Notes under the pieces: generated by a model
Databases searched by the model: none
What the model was told of the DNA's origin: nothing
Seen by the model: the letters and a program-made list of their open reading frames with translations, nothing else
Program-made: the position numbers and the translations under genes
Shown here: piece by piece, positions 15,614-25,466 of the stretch
Layout: every line of letters begins with the position of its first letter
Numbering within the stretch: the stretch's first letter is position 1
Origin: Hydrogenophaga sp. NFH-34
GTDB taxonomy: Bacteria; Pseudomonadota; Gammaproteobacteria; Burkholderiales; Burkholderiaceae_C
Assembly (NCBI RefSeq): GCF_021401345.1
Contig: NZ_JACBGE010000003.1
Span: forward strand, 1 to 64,000
Direction of reading: 5' to 3'
DNA length: 64,000 nucleotides

Positions 15614-16571
15614 GCGCCTGGGCTGCGCCAGCGGCCTCGCCCGGCTGGCGCAGACGATCCGCGACCACAAAGCCCAGCACCGCCTGCACCGCCGCCGCCT
15701 GCGCGGCCACGCATTGTTCGGGCGTGGTCCGGGGGCTGTCGGGGTAGACCTCGGTGGTGGTGGCGTAGCGGGCGCCGGTCAGGCCCGCGCACAGCCCCAG
15801 GGCCGTGAACGGGTAGCGGATGACGCCGGGCGCCACCGCCGGTGAGCCGATGATTTCGCCGCGCGCGTCCGCAGGGGCGATGTGCGTCACCTGTGCCACC
15901 GCCTCGATGATCGCCTGCTGAAAGGCCGGCTGCGGGTTCGCGGCATCGTCCACCAGGTAGAACCCGTCAGGGATGCTGCCGGGCACAAAGGGCTGGCCAT
16001 CGCGGGCGGCCAGGGCCGGGCGGAATTCGCTCTCGTCGGTGTCGGTGGTTTCGTGCAGGTCGATGTGGGCGCTGAACTGCCCACGCCACGGTGCCACCAG
16101 CCGCATCAGCGCGGCCGCTTCCGGCGCCGGGCTGGGTTCGCGGAAGGCGCGGTTGGGGTCCACCGCGTCGGCATTCCAGCGCTGGATGCGTTCGTAGCCC
16201 CAGGGGCTGACGCAGGGCACCACCAGCAGGTTGACGCGGCCGGCCCAGGCCTCGGCCTGGTGGTCGAGGACATGCAGCGCGCCGCGCACCCCGCTGGTTT
16301 CGTAGCCGTGCACGCCACCAGTGACCAGCACGCCCGGCAAACCGGGTTGCCAGGTGCCGACGCGCACGGCCATCAGCGGGTACCGGTCGTCGCCCACCAC
16401 CAGCTCACCGTAGCGGAACGCGTCGAACGGCGCAGGCAGCCGCGCCAGCGGCGCGAGCACATCGTCGGCATGGCTGCGCTGGCGCACCTGGCGCGCACGC
16501 CAGCGGGCGATCTCGGCCGGCCCCCAGGGCTGGCCCGGGGTGCCAATGGAGTCGGCAAAGGGTGTGGGCAT
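15606..16571 (-). CDS. M14-family zinc carboxypeptidase / deacylase-like protein
   Basis: A 321-aa cytoplasmic protein with no signal peptide. Zinc ligands are seen in GGVHGYETSG (H-x-x-E) and in FSAHIDLHET, with a catalytic Glu candidate in TTEVYPD. It belongs to the M14 superfamily, succinylglutamate-desuccinylase-like branch, which cleaves C-terminal residues or amide bonds. The substrate is unknown. The start at MPTPFADS is favoured over a much longer frame that would overlap the divergent DUF2322 gene. Confidence 0.82.
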   Translation of the reverse strand: MPTPFADSIGTPGQPWGPAEIARWRARQVRQRSHADDVLAPLARLPAPFDAFRYGELVVGDDRYPLMAVRVGTWQPGLPGVLVTGGVHGYETSGVRGALHVLDHQAEAWAGRVNLLVVPCVSPWGYERIQRWNADAVDPNRAFREPSPAPEAAALMRLVAPWRGQFSAHIDLHETTDTDESEFRPALAARDGQPFVPGSIPDGFYLVDDAANPQPAFQQAIIEAVAQVTHIAPADARGEIIGSPAVAPGVIRYPFTALGLCAGLTGARYATTTEVYPDSPRTTPEQCVAAQAAAVQAVLGFVVADRLRQPGEAAGAAQAPT

Positions 16572-16674
16572 GGGTGGCACTGTAGCCCCACCGCCCAGGC
16601 GCGGCCGCCTGGACAGGGCGATCCGCGTGCCCGCAGTGTGGTGGCTGCCGCCCTCTGCGGGCGACAATCGGCGC

Positions 16675-16998
16675 ATGAATTTTGCCGAACGCCTCCAGTC
16701 CCTGCCCGCCGTCGACCACCTGGCGGCACTCGACCTGCTCAGCCCCGAGGGCACGGTGGTCGCCACCATCGAGAACAAGCCCGGCCAGGCCGGATCGCTG
16801 GCGGTGTACCACGCGCTGGCGGCCCAGCACGGCGGTGCCATCACGCCCGAGGCCGCGGCACGGGGCCTGCAGTGGTACGCCGAGCACACCGCCGACGCGC
16901 TGGCGCACCCAGGCAAGCACCCCAACATCGACCGCCTGCGCGTCTGGTCGCAAGGGGCGTTGACCCACGGCGTGCGCCTGCGCCCCCGCGCTGGATGA
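16675..16998 (+). CDS. DUF2322 family protein
   Basis: A 107-aa soluble protein matching the DUF2322 pattern: MNFAERLQSLPAVDHL, VATIENKPGQAGSLAVYHAL, and a C-terminal HPNIDRLR. No function is established for the family. The ATG at 16675 is chosen over an upstream in-frame start that would overlap the M14 peptidase promoter. A DOPA-dioxygenase-like gene follows 46 bp later and may share its transcript. Confidence 0.85.
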   Translation: MNFAERLQSLPAVDHLAALDLLSPEGTVVATIENKPGQAGSLAVYHALAAQHGGAITPEAAARGLQWYAEHTADALAHPGKHPNIDRLRVWSQGALTHGVRLRPRAG

Positions 16999-17044
16999 AA
17001 ACCCGTCGCTGGCACAGCGGGTGGGCCTGTGGGAACATGCAGCC

Positions 17045-17425
17045 ATGAGCACGCCCTCCACCCCGGACACCCTGCCCACCATCCACGGCTACCACGCCCA
17101 CGTCTATTTCAACGCCGAGACGCTTGCCCAGGCCCGGGCGCTGTGCGAAGCGGCTGCGGCGCGTTTCCCGCTGAAGATGGGGCGGGTGCATGAAAAGCCG
17201 GTGGGCCCGCACCCGGACTGGAGCTGCCAGCTCGCGTTCAAGGCCGCGCTGTTCGGCGAGGTGATTCCCTGGCTGGCGCTCAACCGCCGCGGGCTGGTGG
17301 TGTTCATCCACCCGATCACCGGGCAGGACCTGATCGATCACCGTGACCGCGCGCTGTGGATGGGTGCCGTGCGTCCGCTGGACCTGAGCGTGCTGCCCGA
17401 GACCTCGGTCGACTACGACCTCTGA
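17045..17425 (+). CDS. DOPA 4,5-dioxygenase family protein
   Basis: A 126-aa protein with the family signature: HAHVYFNAET near the N-terminus, MGRVHEKPVGPHPDWSCQLAF in the middle and VVFIHPITGQDLIDH near the end. Its three conserved His residues would bind iron. Fungal and plant members cleave the ring of DOPA; bacterial members are uncharacterised ring-cleavage-like enzymes. The start at MSTPSTPD is eight codons downstream of the longest frame, because the fold starts at IHGYHAH. Confidence 0.85.
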   Translation: MSTPSTPDTLPTIHGYHAHVYFNAETLAQARALCEAAAARFPLKMGRVHEKPVGPHPDWSCQLAFKAALFGEVIPWLALNRRGLVVFIHPITGQDLIDHRDRALWMGAVRPLDLSVLPETSVDYDL

Positions 17426-17462
17426 CCGGCATCCTCCCTGCGGTTCACCGACATCCCGGGCG

Positions 17463-18239
17463 TCAGGCCGGGGGCGCCGGGCCGGTCCCCTCCGCTTCGC
17501 CAGCCTCCGCCACGGGCACCCGCCCGGTGAGCGCGGCCAGCCGCGCGTGCGCGGAGGTATCGCGCGCCAGCCGGAGGTTGCGCCGGGCGCTCAGGTAGTG
17601 GTGGCTGAAGACGTCGAACCAGGCGTCGAGCAGCTCGGCCGCAGCGCCCTCGCCCGCCAGTTCGAGACACAGGGCCGCCACTTCGGCGGTGCAGAAATGG
17701 TCTTCCCGCGCCGAGCGCCGCAGGCGGTAGCGCGAGAGCTGGCCTGGCTGCAGGCTGAGCACCGGCAGGCCATCGAGGTAGGGGCTCTTGCGGAACATCT
17801 TGCGCGCTTCCGACCAGGTGCCGTCGAGCAGAACGAACAGCGGACGACGGCCTCCGGGTGCCTGAACCGGCACGGAAGCGACCACCCGCGCCGGTTCGAC
17901 AAACTCGCCGGGAAACACCACGTAGGGCTGCCACTGCGGGTCGACCAGCAGGGCCAGCAGCGCGGGATCGACCTGGGTGCGTTGCCAGGCAAAGGCCCAG
18001 GTGTCGGGCACCACGTCGGCGATCAGCCAGCCGGTGTTGCTGGGCTTGAGCATTTCGATGTCGCCCATGAGCAGACACACCCCGGCCCGCGCGGCCGCCC
18101 GCGGCTGCAGGTCGCACACGCACCAGGCGTGCGGCAGGCGGCAGCCACCGCAGCGCCCACCGGCGCCGCCACGGGCCACGAAGGGTTTGGAACTGGCGGC
18201 CAGGCGGGCGGCACGCAAACGGGCGACGGCGTGGCTCAT
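17463..18239 (-). CDS. tapT: DTW-domain tRNA-uridine aminocarboxypropyltransferase-like protein
   Basis: A 258-aa protein with a Cys cluster (GRCGGCRLPHAWCVCD, likely zinc-binding) followed by the DTW domain with the signature LLDGTWSEARKMFRKSPYL. TapT enzymes of this family use S-adenosylmethionine to make acp3U at position 47 of tRNA. The family match is strong; identity as TapT rather than a paralogue is inferred. The start at MSHAVARL is chosen close to the Cys cluster. The longer frame would run into the SelO promoter region. Confidence 0.8.
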   Translation of the reverse strand: MSHAVARLRAARLAASSKPFVARGGAGGRCGGCRLPHAWCVCDLQPRAAARAGVCLLMGDIEMLKPSNTGWLIADVVPDTWAFAWQRTQVDPALLALLVDPQWQPYVVFPGEFVEPARVVASVPVQAPGGRRPLFVLLDGTWSEARKMFRKSPYLDGLPVLSLQPGQLSRYRLRRSAREDHFCTAEVAALCLELAGEGAAAELLDAWFDVFSHHYLSARRNLRLARDTSAHARLAALTGRVPVAEAGEAEGTGPAPPA

Positions 18240-18420
18240 GCGGCAAAGAGGTTCATGGGCAGCGATGGGAGCGGCCGGCAAGGCCGCACAAAACCCGCCA
18301 TTGTTCCGCATCCGGCCGACCGCGCCTTGCCCCCACCCGGCGCTTGCCCGCGACGGCGACGGGGCTGCCGCAAAACCGGCACACTGACAGGCCCACCGCC
18401 TCCTGCTTTGTCTGCCCGCC

Positions 18421-19923
18421 GTGACCACGACCCCGCCGCTCTTCGCCTTCGACAACCGCTACGCCCGCGAGCTGGACGGGCTTTTCGCCCCCTGGCAACC
18501 GGCTGCCGTGCCCGCGCCACGCTGGCTGCGGCTGAACCACGCGCTGGCCGACGAGTTGGGACTGGACGCGCAAGCCCTGGCCTCGGACACAGGCTTGGCC
18601 GTGTTCGCTGGCAACCAGGTGCCCGACGGCGCGCAACCGCTGGCCCAGGCCTACGCCGGCCACCAGTTCGGCGGTTTTTCGCCCCAGCTTGGCGATGGCC
18701 GCGCCCTGCTGCTGGGCGAGGTGATCGACCGCCAGGGCCAACGCCGCGACATCGCGCTCAAAGGCTCGGGCCGCACGCCGTTTTCGCGCGGCGGTGACGG
18801 CAAGGCCGCCGTGGGCCCCGTGCTGCGCGAATACGTGATCAGCGAGGCCATGCACGCGCTCGGCCTGCCCACCACCCGCACACTGGCGGCCGTGGCCACG
18901 GGCGAGACCATCCGCCGCGACCGCGCGCTGCCCGGCGCCGTGCTCACCCGCGTGGCCGCCAGCCACATCCGCGTGGGCACCTTCCAGTTCTTCGCCGCGC
19001 GCCAGGACACCGACAAGCTGCGCCGCCTGGCCGACCACACCATCGCCCGCCACGACCCGGCGCTGGCCGGCCGCAGCGACCGCGACCTTCAACTGCTGCT
19101 CGCGGTGATCGACCGGCAAGCGCGGCTGGTGGCGCAGTGGATGGGCGTGGGCTTCATCCACGGCGTGATGAACACCGACAACACCACGGTCTCGGGCGAA
19201 ACCATCGATTACGGGCCCTGCGCCTTCCTCGAAGCCTACGACCCGGCCACCGTGTTCAGCTCCATCGACCACCACGGCCGCTACGCCTTCGGCAACCAGC
19301 CGGGCATCGCGCACTGGAACCTGGCCCGCCTGGCCGAGGCCCTGCTGCCGCTGCTGCCGGGCGACACCGATGCCGCCGTGGCGCAGTTGACCGAAGCGCT
19401 CGACACCTTCGGCACGCGCTTCGATGTGCACTGGCTGGCGGTGCACCGCGCCAAGCTCGGGCTGGAGGCCGGCGCCGACGACCGTGACCGCGACGATCAC
19501 GCCCTGGCCACCGACTACCTCGGCCTGCTGCAGCGCCACCGGGTCGACTTCACGCTCGGCTGGCGCCGGCTGTCCGATACCCTGCGCGGCCAGCCCGGCG
19601 CGCTGCAGGCGCTGTTCGGCCCGGCCGGCGCCGACGACCTCACGGTCTGGCTGGCGCACTGGCGCACGCGCCTGCAGCAGCAGGACACGGCGGACGACGC
19701 CGTCGCCGACCGCATGGACCGCCACAACCCGATCCACATTCCGCGCAACCACCTGGTCGAAGCCGCGCTCCAGGCGGCCACCGATGCGCAGGACCTGCAG
19801 CCCTTTGAACAACTGCTCGCCGCGGTCACCCATCCTTGGGACGAATCCGCGGCCGACGCCTTGTACGCGCGACCGGCCCGCCCCGAACAGCAGGCCGGCT
19901 ACCAGACGTTCTGCGGTACCTGA
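18421..19923 (+). CDS. selO: SelO family protein AMPylase (YdiU)
   Basis: A 500-aa pseudokinase-fold enzyme that transfers AMP to protein Ser/Thr/Tyr. Characteristic segments are FAGNQVPDGAQPLAQAYAGH, GSGRTPFSRGGDGKAAVGP (nucleotide loop), REYVISEAMHALGLPTTRTL, HGVMNTDN and DYGPCAFLE (metal-binding Asp). It ends in YQTFCGT with a C-terminal cysteine, as in bacterial SelO. The start is GTG at 18421 and gives the usual N-terminus. It is a stand-alone gene between divergent and convergent neighbours. Confidence 0.95.
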   Translation: MTTTPPLFAFDNRYARELDGLFAPWQPAAVPAPRWLRLNHALADELGLDAQALASDTGLAVFAGNQVPDGAQPLAQAYAGHQFGGFSPQLGDGRALLLGEVIDRQGQRRDIALKGSGRTPFSRGGDGKAAVGPVLREYVISEAMHALGLPTTRTLAAVATGETIRRDRALPGAVLTRVAASHIRVGTFQFFAARQDTDKLRRLADHTIARHDPALAGRSDRDLQLLLAVIDRQARLVAQWMGVGFIHGVMNTDNTTVSGETIDYGPCAFLEAYDPATVFSSIDHHGRYAFGNQPGIAHWNLARLAEALLPLLPGDTDAAVAQLTEALDTFGTRFDVHWLAVHRAKLGLEAGADDRDRDDHALATDYLGLLQRHRVDFTLGWRRLSDTLRGQPGALQALFGPAGADDLTVWLAHWRTRLQQQDTADDAVADRMDRHNPIHIPRNHLVEAALQAATDAQDLQPFEQLLAAVTHPWDESAADALYARPARPEQQAGYQTFCGT

Positions 19924-19954
19924 ACATCGCGGCCACGGCACCGCACGGTACAGC

Positions 19955-20191
19955 TCAGCCGGCGCCGGGGGCCGCCTCTTCACGCTCCGACGGCTCGTAC
20001 ACCAGCAGGTCGCCTGGCTGGCATTGCAGGTAGTCGCAGATGCTCGACAGGGTCTCGAACCGCACGCCCTTGACCTTGCCCTGCTTGAGCAGCGACAGGT
20101 TGGCTTCGGTAATACCGACATGCTCCGCCAGCTCGCGCGACTTGACCTTGCGCCGCGCGAGCATGACATCCAGTTGGACGACGATGGGCAT
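19955..20191 (-). CDS. YozG-like XRE-family HTH regulator
   Basis: A 78-aa small regulator: LDVMLARRKVKSRELAEHVGITEANLSLLKQGKVKGVRFETLSSICDYLQCQPGDLL is a complete HTH of the Cro/C1 YozG type. It starts 2 bp after the stop of the DUF2975 membrane protein gene, a pairing widespread in bacteria where the small HTH controls its membrane partner. The AT-rich palindrome upstream of the pair at 20819 is a candidate site. Confidence 0.88.
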   Translation of the reverse strand: MPIVVQLDVMLARRKVKSRELAEHVGITEANLSLLKQGKVKGVRFETLSSICDYLQCQPGDLLVYEPSEREEAAPGAG

Positions 20192-20193
20192 GC

Positions 20194-20784
20194 TCAGACA
20201 AAGCCCTGGTTCTCTTCGGCCAGCGCCTGGCCCTCACCGATCACGGCGGCCATCAGCCACACCAGCCCGGCAAAGAACAGCGTGAACACGTGGTCAGAGC
20301 CGATGCCGATGGCCAGATGCCGCTGGCCCAGCGGGTTGTTCCACGTCAGCACGACCGAGGCCACCACACCTGCCAGCAAAGCCCCCAGGGCCGCTGCGGC
20401 CACCCAGCCGGCAAAGCGGCGCAGACGGGCCGTGGCCTCGGCCGTGAACACCTGCCCCTGCGCAAAACGCGCGAAGCAGCGCTGCGCGTGCCACACCCCC
20501 ACCAGCAGCAACCCCAGTGGCACGGCCATGACCACGCCCCCGACCAGCCGCTGCCACGGTGCCAGAGAAGCCACCGAGGGAATCACCTGCGCCGGTAGCT
20601 GGCTCAACGCCAGCAACTGCGCATCGCTGGCCACCACCCAGTAAGCGGCAAAAGCGACCGGCAGCAACACCAGCAACGCCCGGCATGCCCACACCATCCC
20701 GTGGCTGATGCGGCGCACGCGCAGGGCCGGCCGAAAAGCGGCCGCGACCGGGGTTCGAGACGAAGAAGCGAGTGAGGGAGGCAT
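20194..20784 (-). CDS. DUF2975 membrane protein
   Basis: A 196-aa protein with four hydrophobic segments (about 36-60, 88-110, 130-155, 165-185) typical of DUF2975 proteins, followed directly by the HTH gene. The start MPPSLAS has a CAGGAG ribosome site; a start seven codons upstream is less likely. The function is unknown. It is probably an accessory to, or a regulated target of, the adjacent HTH protein. Confidence 0.82.
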   Translation of the reverse strand: MPPSLASSSRTPVAAAFRPALRVRRISHGMVWACRALLVLLPVAFAAYWVVASDAQLLALSQLPAQVIPSVASLAPWQRLVGGVVMAVPLGLLLVGVWHAQRCFARFAQGQVFTAEATARLRRFAGWVAAAALGALLAGVVASVVLTWNNPLGQRHLAIGIGSDHVFTLFFAGLVWLMAAVIGEGQALAEENQGFV

Positions 20785-20818
20785 GGCGGCTCCTGAAGAA
20801 AACATGAATATTGAAAAT

Positions 20819-20836
20819 ACAATAATATATTATTGT
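20819..20836. promoter_or_regulatory. 18-bp perfect AT-rich palindrome in a divergent promoter
   Basis: ACAATAATATATTATTGT is fully self-complementary. It lies between the divergent starts at 20784 (DUF2975) and 20872 (lipoprotein), inside a ~50-bp AT tract unlike anything around it. It is a likely operator or core promoter; binding by the neighbouring YozG-like HTH is inferred. Confidence 0.6.
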
Positions 20837-20871
20837 TTTAAATAAAAATTTTCTTGCAAGACAGGATCCAC

Positions 20872-21489
20872 ATGCCAACAACCTCTTCCGCACGCCGCAC
20901 CCTGCTGCTGGGCCTCTCTTCGGCCGCCCTCATGGCCGGCTGCAGCGGCATCCCCCTGCGCTCGCTGCCGCGGCTGGCCCGTCTCTCGAAACAGTTGCTG
21001 GACGCAGACCCGGCCGAATTCGGCATTGCGGTGCAACTCGATGTGCGCATGGCACCGCCCCCCCAGGCCCATCCCTGGCTGTTGCTCAAGCTCACGCCCC
21101 GCAAGGCAGGCAGCTTTGACCCGGTCGACGCTCGCCTGCCGCTGCGCGCCGGCCCTCCCACCGGCGGGCTGCAGGGGCTCGACCCCGCCCCACGGGGCCG
21201 CCGCTGGCTGATCTACAGCCTGCCACCCGAGACCCAGGCCGAGCTGCGCCGCGTACAGGCCCAGATCCGCCAGGCCCGGCCATCGCCCGGCGAAGATCGT
21301 GGCGGCTCCCTGAGCATCGGCATCGAACAGAACGACCTCGCCACCGCCATGGCCGATCCCGCCCTGGTGAACACCCCCTGGCAGACCTGGGTGCAGACAC
21401 ACCGCAGCGAAGGTTTTTTCATGCTCTGGGAAGGCACCCCCGCGCAATTGCTGGCACAAGCCCGGACCGCCCCGCCCACACCGCGCTGA
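20872..21489 (+). CDS. Lipoprotein with twin-arginine-like signal, unknown function
   Basis: A 205-aa protein. The N-terminus SSARRTLLLGLSSAALMAGC combines an RR pair with a lipobox (LMAGC), so Tat or Sec export followed by lipidation is expected. The mature part has no recognised domain; it is rich in Pro, Leu and Arg and includes GRRWLIYSLPPETQAELRR. The ATG at 20872 is chosen over a TTG 18 bp upstream because an ACAGGA ribosome site fits. It shares an AT-rich control region with the divergent DUF2975/HTH pair. Confidence 0.7.
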   Translation: MPTTSSARRTLLLGLSSAALMAGCSGIPLRSLPRLARLSKQLLDADPAEFGIAVQLDVRMAPPPQAHPWLLLKLTPRKAGSFDPVDARLPLRAGPPTGGLQGLDPAPRGRRWLIYSLPPETQAELRRVQAQIRQARPSPGEDRGGSLSIGIEQNDLATAMADPALVNTPWQTWVQTHRSEGFFMLWEGTPAQLLAQARTAPPTPR

Positions 21490-21584
21490 CCCGATTTTTT
21501 TCCGCTCGCCAGCGGCCGCCAATCCCCCATCGGACGGTAAACTCGCCCCCCATTCGATGCATTGAATTCGAGGGTGAAATCGCA

Positions 21585-21983
21585 ATGAGGAAGCCGTCTC
21601 CTCATGGCCATCGACGCCGAATCGCCGGCGTCGTCATCATTTGGGTGGCCATGGGCATTTACTGGGCATATTGGGTGCGGCAACAGCCTTGGCAGGCCGA
21701 TGTTTTCGCCTCATCGCTGGCGCCCGATGCCGGCGAACACGCCGTGCCCCGCGAGGTCCGGGCCATGAAGGCCCTGGCTCAGCGGCACCCGGCACCGGCC
21801 TATCGCCTTGATCAGGCATTTGTCGAACATCCCCTGATTTTTCAGCGCGCCACCGAATTTCTTTATTCCTTCAGAATTGCCCGCCATTCCCCCTGGCTAT
21901 TGGCGCCCGATACCCATTCACCGGCGAATTGCCGCCTGATCGATCAACAACAGAATGTGGCGCTGTATGAATGCCCGCGCTGA
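21585..21983 (+). CDS. Single-span membrane protein opening the glycan operon
   Basis: A 132-aa protein with a basic N-terminus, one membrane helix at about 12-30 (IAGVVIIWVAMGIYWAYWV) and a soluble remainder with two cysteines. No family is recognised. The next gene's ATG lies 17 bp before this stop, so they are co-translated. The position suggests an accessory role in lipid-linked sugar transfer; this is inference. Confidence 0.65.
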   Translation: MRKPSPHGHRRRIAGVVIIWVAMGIYWAYWVRQQPWQADVFASSLAPDAGEHAVPREVRAMKALAQRHPAPAYRLDQAFVEHPLIFQRATEFLYSFRIARHSPWLLAPDTHSPANCRLIDQQQNVALYECPR

Positions 21984-23174
21984 AATCCGGCGCGGGGGTT
22001 TCTGGTTGGCGGCCTTGCTCCTGGCGATCCCGCTGATCAATCTGGCGGCGTGGCACGTCGGCGCGTTTCTCAATCCGCTGATCCCCGCCGCGCTGTGGCT
22101 GGTTGCCCTGGGCTACGCCGCCCGCCATGCCCACACCCTCTGGCCTTTGCTGCTGGTATTGCCCGCTTTCGGGATCTTGCTGCTGGGACACCCCGTCGTC
22201 GACTGGGACGCGCGATCGATCTGGTTCTTCCACGCCAAACGCATCTTTCTCGATGGCTCCGCGACCGCGCCCCTGGACAACTACGCCGCCTGGAGCCACA
22301 ACGACTACCCGGTTCTGGTGCCGGCGATGGCCGCTTCGTTCGCGCGCGGGCTGCGGCACTGGAACGAAATCTTTCCGAAGCTGGCCATCTTCGCCACCAC
22401 CGCACCGGTGCTGCTGCTCATGGGGCTGCTGCTCAGGAATGCCCTGGCCTGGGGCCTGTGGTTCACGGCGGTGCTGGCACTCGCCGGCCCCTTGCTGATC
22501 AATGGCTACGTCGACGCGCTGACCGGGCTGTATTTCGGCGCCGCGCTCGCGGTGGCGGCCCATTTGCAAACGCCGGATGTGCCCCCGGCCCAACGGCCGG
22601 TGTTCACTTGGCTGCTGGCGCTCCTGATCGCCGCCCTGACGCTGACCAAGAACGAAGGCCTGCCCGCAGCAGGCCTGGTGGCGCTGATGGCCTTCACCGG
22701 CCCGCGCTGGCGACGCGTGCTCGCGGCCTGCGCCGCCGGTTTCCTGGTCTACCTGCTGCTGTGGAAGCTGCACGTCTGGCAAGCCCGGATCGGCAACGAC
22801 CTGTTCGTCCGGAGTCCGCTGCAGCAGGCACTGGAGCGGCTGCGGGACGGGACTTCGGCCCCCCTGATCCTGGCCCAGTTCCTCCGCCACAGCGCGCCGT
22901 TCCTGATGGCGGCACTGGCGCTGGCCTGGTTCGGCCGGCAGCAGCGCCCTGTGCTGGGGGGCGCGCTGGTGGTGCTCGGCTACGCGGCGCTGCTGTTCGG
23001 CGTCTACCTCATGACCCCGCACAACCTCGACTGGCACCTGGGCACCAGCGTGTCCCGGACGCTGCTGGTGGTCAACCTGGCGCTGGTGACATTCCTGGCC
23101 TGGGCGCTCACACACTGGCGCGCAGCCCCGGCCGTCGCCACCCCTTCCCTGTCCCGCCTGACGGAGCCCACCGC

Positions 23175-23178
<4 letters not shown>
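21967..23178 (+). CDS. Multi-spanning GT-C-like glycosyltransferase
   Basis: A 403-aa protein with roughly ten hydrophobic segments. The first large loop carries [16 protein letters not shown]. An acidic motif there, followed by aromatic residues, is how GT-C glycosyltransferases (PMT/ArnT type) place their catalytic Asp in the first external loop. A later TLTKNEGLP segment is also typical of this group. It would transfer a sugar from a polyprenyl-phosphate donor on the periplasmic face, fitting the downstream DPM-type enzyme and GtrA. The specific family is not assigned. The stop overlaps the TTG start of the next gene. Confidence 0.65.
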
Positions 23179-24127
<949 letters not shown>

Positions 24128-24131
<4 letters not shown>

Positions 24132-25099
24132 TCCCCGCCGACCGTACCCTGATCGTCGTCACGCCGGTCTTCGAAGACCGCGAGGCCAGCGCCCGGCTGT
24201 TCCAGGAGTTGGCCGCCCAGTTCCCGCAAGGCCTGTTCGTGCTCGCCGTGGACGATGGTTCCGTGCGCCAGCCGCTGGACATTGACAGCCTGCGCGCGGC
24301 CGGCGTGCAGGGGGCGGTGCTGCGCCTGCGGCGCAACGTCGGCCACCAGCGGGCCATCGCCATCGGCCTGGCCCATGCCTGCGAATCGCTGCAAGATCAC
24401 CAGCGCGTGGTCGTGATGGATTCCGACGGCGAAGACCTGCCCGCCACCATGCCCGCGCTGCTGCAGGGCCTGGACGACGCCGAGGTCGACGTGGTGGTGG
24501 CGCAGCGCAAGCGCCGCGTCGAAACCCTGCGTTTCAAGGCCTTCTACGCCATCTACAAGCGCTTTTTCCGCCTGATGACCGGCCGGCCGATCGCGTTCGG
24601 CAACTTCATGGCGCTCAAGGCCGCCGCCGCGCGGCGCCTGGTGGCCATGCAGGAGCTGTCGATCCACGTGGCCGGTGCGGTGCTGGGTTCGCGCCTGCGC
24701 ACCCGGGCCTGCCCGCTCGACCGCGGCCCGCGCTACGCCGGGCAGTCCAAGATGAATTTCGTGGGTCTGGTGCTGCACGGTTTCAAGGGCCTGATGGTGT
24801 TCGCCGAAGACGTGCTGGTGCGGGTGGGCATCGCCTGCGGGCTGATCGCCGGGGCCGCGCTGGCCGGCATCGTGGCCGCGGTGTTGCTCAAGCTGGCCGG
24901 CTACTCCACGCCGGGCTGGTTCTCGGTCGCGCTCGGGCTGCTGGTGCTGATGCTGCTGCAGACCGGCGCCCTGGCCCTCATGACGCTGATGCTCACCGGC
25001 GTGGTGCGGGGCGGCACCGTCACCACCGCCATCGGCTACCGCGACTTCGTTGCCGCCGTCATTCCCACGCACCCGGCCGATGACGCTGATCGCGCCTGA
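24128..25099 (+). CDS. Family 2 glycosyltransferase, polyprenyl-phosphate sugar synthase type
   Basis: A 323-aa protein. The GT-A catalytic domain has VDDGS near residue 42, VVMDSDGED near 96-104 (DxD metal site) and an FGNFMALK acceptor segment. Two membrane helices occupy about 240-300. This architecture (DPM1/GtrB/ArnC) charges polyprenyl phosphate with a sugar from a nucleotide donor at the cytoplasmic membrane. Together with GtrA it would flip and deliver the sugar. It overlaps its neighbours on both sides by 4 and 20 bp. Confidence 0.88.
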
Positions 25100-25466
25100 A
25101 CTGCTGCGCTTCGTGGCCAACGGGGTGCTCGCCACCACCGTGCACTATGCGGTGCTCAGCATCGGCCTGAAGGTGCTGGGCCTGCCGTCGGCGGCCCTGG
25201 CCAACATGCTGGGCGCGGTGTTCGGCATCGGCGCCTCGTTCCTGGGCAACCGCTATTTCGTGTTCCGGCAGGCCCAGGGCACGCTGGCGGGCCAGTTCCT
25301 GCGCTTCTCCGGTCTGTACGGTGCCATCGCCCTGCTGCATGGCCTGGTGCTGCTGCTGTGGACCGACTGGCAGGGCTGGGACTACCGCCTCGGCTTCGTG
25401 CTCGCCACCGGCCTGCAGGTGACACTGAGCTACCTCGGCAACAAATTTCTGGTGTTCAAGACATGA
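25080..25466 (+). CDS. GtrA family membrane protein
   Basis: A 128-aa protein with four membrane helices and the GtrA pattern: LLRFVANGVLATTVHYAVL, GASFLGNRYFVFR and a C-terminal SYLGNKFLVF. GtrA proteins are thought to flip polyprenyl-phosphate-linked sugars across the membrane. The start lies 20 bp inside the end of the glycosyltransferase gene and the stop overlaps the next ATG, so it is firmly part of this operon. Confidence 0.9.
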   Translation: MTLIAPELLRFVANGVLATTVHYAVLSIGLKVLGLPSAALANMLGAVFGIGASFLGNRYFVFRQAQGTLAGQFLRFSGLYGAIALLHGLVLLLWTDWQGWDYRLGFVLATGLQVTLSYLGNKFLVFKT

